Shown here one piece after another: positions 1 to 5,615 of a stretch of DNA of 5,615 bases. Each line of letters begins with the position of its first letter. Positions within the stretch are counted from its first letter, which is position 1. The notes beneath the pieces were generated by a model. It made no database searches and was not told the origin of the DNA. It saw nothing but the letters and a program-made list of their open reading frames with translations. A program made the position numbers and the translations under genes. Source of the stretch: Planctomycetales bacterium (GTDB taxonomy: Bacteria; Planctomycetota; Planctomycetia; Pirellulales; UBA7805); assembly GCA_011772275.1 (NCBI GenBank), contig WVZU01000371.1, positions 3,928-9,542 on the forward strand. The letters are read 5' to 3'.

Positions 1-3000
1 TGGTCTCGACCACCTTGGTGCCATAACGATCCGATATCACGTGGGAGGGGTAGACGATCGACTGGAGAATCTCTTTTTCCTGCAGGCGGCTGGCGACGGT
101 CGTCAGGTCAGGGCCGATTCCCTTACCCTGCGGTCCGTGGCGATGGCACTTGGCACAATCCGCTTTGCGAAACACGGCGGCTCCGTGACCGGCATCGCCC
201 TCGCGACCCTGATCGCTGGCCAGGTAATGCAGCAACTGCTGGTAGGTATAGCGATCGTCCCGCGAAGGGCCGGGCAATTTGGCTTCTGGCTGGTCCGGAT
301 ACTGCTCTGCAAACCAGTCCTGCCAGGCGGCCAATCGGCTGGCGGGCGGGTCGTCGGCCCCGCCCATTCTGTGGCCGGTCCATTTTTCCAGGAGGGCCAG
401 GATTTGCCGCCGCCCGGCATCGCTGTTCTGTTTCAGCCCTTGCAAAATCAGGTCCCGCACCGGCCGGGGGGACTGCGGCGCCAGATCCATGTCGGCCAGG
501 GCGGCGATGACTTCTTGAGCGGCGTTGCCTTCCACAATCGGCAGGCAACGGACCAGGTAGGGCCAGTTGTTCGCGTCGCGGACCTGAGCCAACCCCATCG
601 CCAACACCCCCCGCCGTTCGGGTTCCTGGTCGTAAAGTTTCCGCAAGTAGGCCATCGCGGTCGGTGCTTGACTGCGGGCCAGGACGGCGGCGATCCCGAT
701 CCGCAGCTTCTCCGCCGGCTGGTCTTCGCGGCTGGCCAGTTTCTGGTCCAGGGCCTGCAGCTGCTGCAGCTGCCCCTCCTCCAGCGACGCGGGCAGGCGG
801 GCGATCGCGCCCAGGGCCGCCTGCGGCCAGCGTTCGGCCTGAGCCAACACCTCCACCCGCTCGCTATCCGACATGCGACTGACAAAGTCGCGAGCCGCCA
901 CGTCCAGGTATTCCGCCTGGTTCGAGCTGGTTACTGCTTCTCGGAGGGCGACGAAATGTTCCAGCATTTTGAAGCGCTGCGGGGAAGAAAGTCCGGTGAC
1001 GAAGTGCGGAGCGTGGACGGCCAGGTGGATGCGGTCCTCGGTCTCCAGTCCGGCCTCCAGTTGTTCCAGCAGGCGGTCGGCGATCCCGCTGGCCTGGAGA
1101 CAAGCCAAGAGGCGGATCAGTTCGCGGTTGATCATGGCGTTGCCGGCGGGATACTCGGCGGACAACTGCGTGGCGAAGGCGGCTTTTTCCTGCTCGTCCA
1201 GCTCGCCGCGTCCCACCGCCAGCTGGCAGATCCTCAGCAGGTCCAGAAAGTTGGCATCGGAGACAAACCCGCGCATCAGGGTTCGCATTTGCTGCAAGAT
1301 GGCCTGGCAGGTCGCGGTGTCGGGATGGGCACTGAGCATGGCAGCCGAGCCGGCCAGGACGACCCGCTGGTACGGGGAGTTGAGGACTTTCTCCTGCCAG
1401 CGGTCGACGGGGACTGTCTGCAAGGCTTTGGCCGCGGCCCAGGCGACGTAGCGATCGTTGCTGGCCAACAGCGGGATCAACCTGTCGACCGGCAGCGGGT
1501 ACCCGCCCCGCACCAGGGCCTCGCAGGCCCGCCGCTGGACCCAGGGTTCCGGATCTTCCAGGAGTTTCGCCAGCCGATCGGCGAACTCAGCCGCCCCGCG
1601 GACGCCGATCAAATACACGGCCATCCCGCGGACATTGGCGTCCCGGTCGGCCAACAGTTCTCGCAACAAATCTTCCGGTGGGGCCGGACCGAATAACTGC
1701 ATCAGCTGCAAGGCGCGCGTCCGCCGCTTGACCGGTGCCTCCGTCTGCCGAGCGATCTTCGTCAGCTGCTGTTCCCACCCGGCACCCAACTTCTGCTTGA
1801 CCACGGCAATCCGCTGCCGGGCGTAGGCGGAATCGAGCTGCGGCTGCCGCAGGGCAACTTCAATTCCCTGGCCCAGATCCTGAACCTGGCGGGGAACGCT
1901 GCCGGTCCAGGTGACCCGATAGATACCCCCTTCGGTACCACGTCCGCCCGTGCAGAGGTACAGCCAGCCGTCGGGGCCAACTTCCAGGTCGGTGACATTG
2001 AGCGGATGCCCTTCCAGGAATACCTTGGCCGTCCCTTTATACCCAGCTCCGTTCCGAGCCAGTTGCACCGCCATGATCTGCCCCCGGGCCCAGTCCCCCA
2101 TGAACAGCATGCCGTGATATCTGGCCGGATACATCACATGATCGTAAAAGGCGAGTCCTGTTGGCGAGCCGTTTCCGGTTTCCAGCACAGCCGGCAGGCT
2201 GTCGATATAGTGGGACGGCCACTTGGCCCAGCCACTTCGCCAGCCAAATTCCGCCCCCGCCGTCACCTGATGAATCCGTGTCGGCCGGTACCAGCTGGTG
2301 CCCTGGTCCCATTCCATGTCGGCGTCCCACGTCAGCAGCTCACCGTGACCATCAAACGCGATGTCGTAGGGATTGCGCAGCCCACCGGCAAAGCGTTCCA
2401 GCACCGAACCGTCGGGGGCCACGCGCAGAATGATTCCGCCCGGCGCTTTGATATTCCTGGCGTGACCGCGCGGATCTTCGTAACGCGGTTGCACCAGATC
2501 GCCTTCGTAGACATAGCGATGAGGACTGGCCTCCAGCGGCGGGGTAGCCAGTTGGGTTTGATTGCCACACACCATGTAGATCAAACCATCGGGTCCCAGC
2601 CGCAGCCCGTGGGGTCCATGTTCTTGCATGCGGCCCTTGAACTTGACGATCGCCGCAACTTTGTCCGCAACGCCGTCCCGGTCAGTATCGCGAAGTCGAT
2701 AGAGCGCCGCTCCTTCCGGGCCGTCTGCCGTCGCGTAGACCTCGCCATTCATCCCCAAAATGCCCTGGCAGTTTTTCAATTGATCGCAGTAGACGGTCAC
2801 GTCGTCGGCGATCTTGTCCTTGTTCGAGTCCAAGACCAACAGCAGCGGCCCGTTTTCCCGTGATGCCAGAATGTTGCCGAATTCGTCGAAGCTGATGGCC
2901 AACAGGGAGCCTGTATCTTTCCCCTTGACCACCCACTCCACGCGAAACTCGCGCATCACCTCAAACCGCGCTCGCTTGCTCTTCGACTTGCCGCCAGCCA

Positions 3001-3556
3001 CTTCCCCCCAGGGTGGTGTCGCTCCCAGCTTTCCCAGGGACCTGGCTGCTTGCCAACGGGCATCCCGGAACCCGCGCTGCTGCCATCCCATCTGCCGCCG
3101 GACACTCGTCCGCCAGGCGTTATTCGTCGAATAACTGCTCGTGCTGCCGCTCTGGTCTTTGATCAGAACACTGGCCGCCAGGCCGGCAGGCCCTGGTTCT
3201 GACTTTAATCCCTCCACGGCGATCACGTTTGTACCGTTAAGCAGGTAGGGGCTGATGTCGTAGAAGTCCTGCTGCGACCAGTCCTTGCCGCTGCCAATTT
3301 TGACACCGTTCACATACAAAAGGTATTGCTGGTCGCAACGAATCCAAATCTCTCCCGACTCAGCCCCGCGCAAATTCAGCTTCCGCCGAAAAAATGACAA
3401 ACCTGCCGCTTTGTCTGCGGATGTCTTGACCGGCGCCCAGATCCACTCCGCCTCGTCAGCATAGACCGACGGCAACCATGTCGTGCCAGCCATCAGTGCC
3501 GTCAGCGAGAAAAGCACCCATGACAACCGTGTACGTCTAAAGATTACCCATCTCAT
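1..3556 (-). CDS. PVC-type secreted dehydrogenase-like beta-propeller / HEAT / CxxCH cytochrome protein (C-terminus outside window)
   Basis: One uninterrupted frame of 1185 codons runs from ATG at 3556 off the left edge. Residues 1-33 look like a Sec signal peptide (basic MRWVIFRRTR, hydrophobic core, cleavage probably after VYA33). Residues about 36-155 resemble a galactose-binding-like beta-sandwich (WIW at 38-40, then a LYVNG motif). Residues about 205-550 are the six-bladed-propeller 'putative membrane-bound dehydrogenase' domain (TIGR02604 type), with LRNPYDIAFDG at 393-403, DADMEWD at 411-417 and GAEFGWRSG at 434-442. Two Asp-rich loops (D243-D251, D290-D298) resemble calcium sites. Residues about 600-1050 are HEAT-like helical repeats (for example around 637 and 668). 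CAKCH at 1134-1138 is a c-type haem site in a TIGR02603-like domain, followed by GPDLTTVASR. The axial methionine region and roughly 100 residues should lie beyond position 1. Family knowledge: common in Planctomycetes and Verrucomicrobia; substrate unknown. Inference: exported, periplasmic redox or binding protein. An in-frame GTG at 3565 is an alternative start; neither start has a clear Shine-Dalgarno sequence. Confidence 0.94.
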   Translation of the reverse strand, partial: MRWVIFRRTRLSWVLFSLTALMAGTTWLPSVYADEAEWIWAPVKTSADKAAGLSFFRRKLNLRGAESGEIWIRCDQQYLLYVNGVKIGSGKDWSQQDFYDISPYLLNGTNVIAVEGLKSEPGPAGLAASVLIKDQSGSTSSYSTNNAWRTSVRRQMGWQQRGFRDARWQAARSLGKLGATPPWGEVAGGKSKSKRARFEVMREFRVEWVVKGKDTGSLLAISFDEFGNILASRENGPLLLVLDSNKDKIADDVTVYCDQLKNCQGILGMNGEVYATADGPEGAALYRLRDTDRDGVADKVAAIVKFKGRMQEHGPHGLRLGPDGLIYMVCGNQTQLATPPLEASPHRYVYEGDLVQPRYEDPRGHARNIKAPGGIILRVAPDGSVLERFAGGLRNPYDIAFDGHGELLTWDADMEWDQGTSWYRPTRIHQVTAGAEFGWRSGWAKWPSHYIDSLPAVLETGNGSPTGLAFYDHVMYPARYHGMLFMGDWARGQIMAVQLARNGAGYKGTAKVFLEGHPLNVTDLEVGPDGWLYLCTGGRGTEGGIYRVTWTGSVPRQVQDLGQGIEVALRQPQLDSAYARQRIAVVKQKLGAGWEQQLTKIARQTEAPVKRRTRALQLMQLFGPAPPEDLLRELLADRDANVRGMAVYLIGVRGAAEFADRLAKLLEDPEPWVQRRACEALVRGGYPLPVDRLIPLLASNDRYVAWAAAKALQTVPVDRWQEKVLNSPYQRVVLAGSAAMLSAHPDTATCQAILQQMRTLMRGFVSDANFLDLLRICQLAVGRGELDEQEKAAFATQLSAEYPAGNAMINRELIRLLACLQASGIADRLLEQLEAGLETEDRIHLAVHAPHFVTGLSSPQRFKMLEHFVALREAVTSSNQAEYLDVAARDFVSRMSDSERVEVLAQAERWPQAALGAIARLPASLEEGQLQQLQALDQKLASREDQPAEKLRIGIAAVLARSQAPTAMAYLRKLYDQEPERRGVLAMGLAQVRDANNWPYLVRCLPIVEGNAAQEVIAALADMDLAPQSPRPVRDLILQGLKQNSDAGRRQILALLEKWTGHRMGGADDPPASRLAAWQDWFAEQYPDQPEAKLPGPSRDDRYTYQQLLHYLASDQGREGDAGHGAAVFRKADCAKCHRHGPQGKGIGPDLTTVASRLQEKEILQSIVYPSHVISDRYGTKVVET

Positions 3557-3744
3557 GCTCGACACCCGCTGATAAAAGAAAAGTTGCCGACCAATATCCA
3601 CGCGGGAAACCGCCAGTCAGACGACAACACTCACCGCGCAGGGGCGGTAGAGTATCAACGGGAAACTGCCAGGACAACAGAGCTTGGACCAGACACTTGC
3701 CGGTTCCGCTAGCAGCGGTAGCAGGCAGAGGGGCAGGGGGGGGC
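3557..3744. other. Intergenic region between the ATPase and the cytochrome gene
   Basis: This 188-bp gap separates two genes on the same strand. Read on the minus strand, it starts with a C-rich stretch after the ATPase stop codon, then a small hairpin (CCGCT-AGC-AGCGG on the plus strand at 3706-3718, 5-bp stem) that lacks a T-tract and so is not a convincing intrinsic terminator. The part nearest the cytochrome start (about 3569-3600) is locally AT-richer, with TTTTCTTTTAT and GGATATTGG, and could hold a promoter. I cannot fit a convincing -35/-10 pair. The gap is large enough for the downstream gene to have its own promoter, but read-through is also possible. Confidence 0.6.
3712..3743 (-). 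promoter_or_regulatory. Possible Rho-utilisation (rut-like) C-rich segment after the ATPase gene
   Basis: Immediately after the TAA stop (3747-3745), the minus-strand transcript would carry 32 bases with 20 C and only 5 G, including a run of eight C. C-rich, G-poor RNA just past a stop codon is the classic loading context for Rho factor. With no hairpin plus U-tract nearby, Rho-dependent ending of the ATPase transcript is a reasonable guess. The evidence is composition only. Confidence 0.25.
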
Positions 3745-4743
3745 TTACGTGTAAGGACAGGCGGCCAGCTGGCCTGTCTCTTTTTCCTCCAGCGGGGGAA
3801 GCATGTCGGCGCATTGGGGTTGCACAATGGGACAGCGCGTACGGAAGGGGCAGCCGCTGGGCTTGTTCAGCGGTGTCGGAATCTCGCCTTTCAATCGCTG
3901 GCGATCAGGACGCTGTTTGGAGGGATCGGGATGGGGTACCGCCGAGACCAAAGCGCGGGAGTACGGATGGGCCGGCTGGCGGTAAACCGGCTCGCTGGCA
4001 CCCATCTCGACCAGGTTGCCCAGATACATCACGGCAATGGTGTCGCTGATGTGGTAGACCACCGACAAGTCGTGAGCCACGAACAAATATGTCAATCCCA
4101 GCTCGTCCTGCAAATCCTGCAACAAGTTAATCACCTGGGCCTGCACGGAGACATCCAGGGCCGAAACGGGTTCGTCGGCAATGATCAATTTCGGGCTGAC
4201 GGCCAGGGCTCGAGCGATCCCGATCCGCTGCCGCTGCCCCCCGGAAAACTCGTGAGGATATCGCCCCGCATGGTCCACCTGGAGACCCACGCGGTCCAAC
4301 AGCCAATGGACCCGCTGGACCCGTTCCTTTTTCGTCATCTGCGTATGGATCCGCAGCGGCCCTTCGATCATATGCCCCACGGTCATGCGGGGGTTCAGTG
4401 ACGAGAAAGGGTCCTGGAAGATCATCTGAATTTCAGACCGCAACGGCCGCATGGCGCTGCGTGAGAGGCTGAGCAGATCGACGACACCCTTTTCCGAGTG
4501 AAACAGGATCTGGCCTTCTTGATGCACACCCGGCACGGTCGCTTTCAGGATATTGACCACCGCCTTGGCGATCGTGGTCTTGCCGCAGCCCGATTCACCG
4601 ACCAGGCCCAGCGTCTGCCCCCGTGGGAGGCAAAACGAGACCCCATCGACCGCTCGGACCTCAGCGACTTTGTGGCGCAGCACCCCACCCCAGACGGGGT
4701 AGCCAATTTTGAGGTTCTTCACTTCCAGCAAAAGGTCAGACAT
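3745..4743 (-). CDS. OppF/DppF-type ABC transporter ATP-binding protein
   Basis: This 332-residue protein is full length for the peptide/nickel (Opp/Dpp) ATPase family. All nucleotide-binding motifs are present: Walker A GESGCGKT at 49-56 (K55), Q-loop Q110 in [12 protein letters not shown], signature SGGQ at 167-170, Walker B LIIADE ending at D190/E191, D-loop SALD at 194-197 and switch H224. The C-terminal oligopeptide-transporter extension (about 245-332) contains HPYSRAL and the cysteines C298, C304, C311 and C329. Family role: it powers import of oligopeptides, dipeptides or nickel from the cytoplasmic face, normally as a heterodimer with an OppD/DppD partner on two permeases. None of those partners lies in this window, so substrate and exact family member (OppF or DppF) are undecided. 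The start at 4743 gives the usual family N-terminus ([17 protein letters not shown]). GAGGG lies about 18 bases upstream, too far for a good Shine-Dalgarno site. A 4-bp-stem GC hairpin at 4758-4771 sits in the leader. Confidence 0.95.
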   Translation of the reverse strand: MSDLLLEVKNLKIGYPVWGGVLRHKVAEVRAVDGVSFCLPRGQTLGLVGESGCGKTTIAKAVVNILKATVPGVHQEGQILFHSEKGVVDLLSLSRSAMRPLRSEIQMIFQDPFSSLNPRMTVGHMIEGPLRIHTQMTKKERVQRVHWLLDRVGLQVDHAGRYPHEFSGGQRQRIGIARALAVSPKLIIADEPVSALDVSVQAQVINLLQDLQDELGLTYLFVAHDLSVVYHISDTIAVMYLGNLVEMGASEPVYRQPAHPYSRALVSAVPHPDPSKQRPDRQRLKGEIPTPLNKPSGCPFRTRCPIVQPQCADMLPPLEEKETGQLAACPYT

Positions 4744-4868
4744 CGGTTATCGTCTGCGCCCTCAGGCGGGCTTCCTTGCAAGACTACTGCCAAACAGCAG
4801 AAATTTACCCCAACACGTTCAGGCAGGCATGTCGCTTTGAGCCGCACGACGCACCTGACCGATTGCAG
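4744..4868. other. Leader region between the Uma2 remnant and the ATPase gene
   Basis: These 125 bases lie between the last recognisable Uma2 homology and the ATPase start. They hold the small hairpin GCCC-TCAGGC-GGGC at 4758-4771 and a TAAATTT stretch (minus strand, around 4802-4808) that could be part of a -10 element, without a supporting -35. I see no OppD-like coding remnant here. Confidence 0.4.
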
Positions 4869-5532
4869 ACGCTCGCGATCCGCCACCCAGGTTCGAAACG
4901 AACCGCCTCATGTCGGCTCATCCGGGTCGTTCCTCCGAATGAACAGATCAGGGAAACAAACCATCGACCCGCCGGGATGATCCAGGCTGAGCTGGTGTTT
5001 TCTTGTCAAGATCGTCATCCTGCCATCGTGGGACTCCCCTGGCAACGCCATTGTAGCGCCGGGCTTAGAAAATCCCCAATGCGTCATCCATATCCATCCG
5101 ATCCAGGGAACCGCCGGTTCTTTTGACCTCCACGGCCAGGTCCGGCGGCGGGTCCTGCCGGAGATCTTTCTTTTCGCGACCGCCCGCGCGCATGAAAGGC
5201 TGAGTGACCACACAAGCACGCTTGTCCGGTCGCAAATCTTTTCCTTTTCGGCTGGCTTTTCCAAGTCGCCCAACGGACACTCCGGATCGGAATCCCTGCC
5301 TGTTCGGTCATCGTCTCAATTATTCTGTCGACCGGCTTCTTTATCCGCTCCCGTTTACCCGCTGGCCACATGATTTTTAGTTTTTAAGCAGAGACATGAT
5401 CTTTGGTTTGCGATTGCCAGAGGTCAAACGGAGTGTTTGCTCTGTCCGAGCCGCGAGGGTTGTCTCGTACGCCGACGCATCCACACCGTACAGCTTCGTG
5501 CCCGTTAGTTCGGTTGGAATTGCGATGGTCAT
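4869..5532 (-). pseudogene. Uma2-family (PD-(D/E)XK nuclease-like) pseudogene, full length but frame-disrupted
   Basis: Four frame segments line up in order with a planctomycete Uma2 protein as I remember the family. Segment 1 (5532-5377) is an intact 51-codon start, with TGTKLYGVDASAYE and LRLTSGNRKPKIM. Segment 2 (5371 to about 5245) has KIMWPAGKRERIKK and IIETMTEQAGIPIRSV, then TWKSQPKRK. Segment 3 (about 5245 to 4990) has DLRPDK, the family core PPPDLAVEV and SLDRMDMDDALGIF, a TAA at 5067-5065, then RYNGVA. Segment 4 (to about 4869) has CFPDLFIRR, a TGA at 4910-4908, then SFRTWVADRE. The span of 664 bp (about 220 codons) matches an intact Uma2 gene of roughly 200-230 residues. Lesions: a 26-bp insertion near 5372-5397, a probable +1 A in 5239-5248, a stop where ALGIPEVWRY is expected, another frame change between about 5040 and 4960, and the TGA. 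The active-site region is also eroded: PDE/PDD-like motif now RPDK. Function of intact Uma2 proteins is poorly known; this copy is almost certainly dead. The short frames at 5065-5280, 5084-5371 and 4908-5273 are fragments of it, not genes. Confidence 0.82.
5368..5404. repeat. Short direct repeat (ACATGAT) bounding a 26-bp insertion in the Uma2 pseudogene
   Basis: ACATGAT occurs at 5368-5374 and again at 5394-5400, exactly 26 bp apart, and both copies continue with T-rich sequence. On the coding strand each copy encodes the KIM of the family's LEIMSP motif. Removing 26 bp joins residue M46 (5397) to the codons starting at 5371 in one frame and gives ...KPKIM-WPAGKRERIKK. The intervening bases are AT-rich and unlike the flanks. 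Confidence 0.6.
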
Positions 5533-5538
5533 CACCGT

Positions 5539-5544
5539 CACCTC
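5539..5544 (-). promoter_or_regulatory. Ribosome binding site of the Uma2 pseudogene
   Basis: GAGGTG on the minus strand lies six bases before the ATG at 5532. It is the clearest Shine-Dalgarno sequence in the window and supports 5532 as the original start. A GTG directly before the ATG (5535-5533) is an alternative start in the same frame. The signal's survival suggests the gene broke recently. Confidence 0.6.
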
Positions 5545-5615
5545 AGCAAACAGCGAGGGAGCACTACCTTGGGCCCAACGTTAATTCTCACACGTCACGC
5601 GATCCAGTCTGAGCG

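Noticed and set aside
757..775. CTGCAG/CTGCTGCAG repeats
   Set aside because: They encode a Leu-Gln-rich helix in the HEAT region with biased codon use and are not an independent repeat element.
41..1696. 551-codon plus-strand open frame opposite the cytochrome gene
   Set aside because: It lies antisense to the HEAT and haem domains, has low-complexity Gly/Gln/Arg-rich composition and no recognisable family. Long antisense frames are expected opposite a GC-rich gene.
2006..2863. 285-codon plus-strand open frame
   Set aside because: It is antisense to the propeller domain, whose conserved motifs are clearly read on the minus strand.
3706..3718. Hairpin as intrinsic terminator
   Set aside because: It has only a 5-bp stem with no T-tract on either strand.
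3736..3743. Run of eight G on the plus strand as a phase-variation switch or G-quadruplex
   Set aside because: It lies after the ATPase stop codon, so length changes cannot alter the protein, and only about three usable G-tracts are close together.
3537..3827. 96-codon minus-strand frame spanning the intergenic gap
   Set aside because: It overlaps the ATPase 3' end and the cytochrome start in another frame, has no family features and is Pro-rich shadow sequence.
3697..4401. 234-codon plus-strand open frame
   Set aside because: It is antisense to the ATPase, which has all its ABC motifs on the other strand.
5569..5578. Perfect palindrome TTGGGCCCAA upstream of the Uma2 pseudogene
   Set aside because: A single 10-bp palindrome in GC-rich DNA is expected by chance, and no second copy or promoter context supports an operator.
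5396..5612. Plus-strand small frames at the right edge
   Set aside because: They lie opposite the N-terminal Uma2 segment, which has a good ribosome binding site and recognisable homology on the minus strand.

Overview
The window looks like a piece of a high-GC planctomycete chromosome, most likely of the Pirellulales type. The main evidence is the protein that fills positions 1-3556. It is a very large secreted fusion of a putative dehydrogenase-type beta-propeller, HEAT-like repeats and a C-terminal CxxCH cytochrome domain, an architecture characteristic of Planctomycetes and Verrucomicrobia. The decayed Uma2-family gene at the right side fits too, because those genomes carry many Uma2 copies. 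The taxon is inferred from protein families and not from a marker gene.

Layout: everything recognisable is on the minus strand, so transcription runs from right to left. (1) 5532 to about 4869: a full-length but broken Uma2-family (PD-(D/E)XK-like) gene. Its ribosome binding site and start codon survive, but the reading frame is destroyed by a 26-bp insertion, at least two further frame changes and at least two in-frame stops. (2) 4743-3745: an intact OppF/DppF-type ABC transporter ATPase with no permease, binding protein or partner ATPase beside it in this window. (3) 3744-3557: a 188-bp gap with a C-rich transcript segment just after the ATPase stop codon. (4) 3556 to beyond position 1: the large cytochrome protein, with 1185 codons visible and its C-terminus outside the window.

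How the genes work together: no shared pathway can be shown. The ATPase would act at the inner face of the cytoplasmic membrane to power peptide, nickel or similar solute uptake. The large protein is exported and probably works as a periplasmic haem-containing oxidoreductase or binding protein on an unknown, possibly carbohydrate, substrate. The gap between them allows separate transcription. I see no tRNA, rRNA, CRISPR array, complete mobile element or clear new system. The most informative unexpected item is the step-by-step wreck of the Uma2 gene, which simple open-reading-frame calling would split into unrelated hypothetical proteins.
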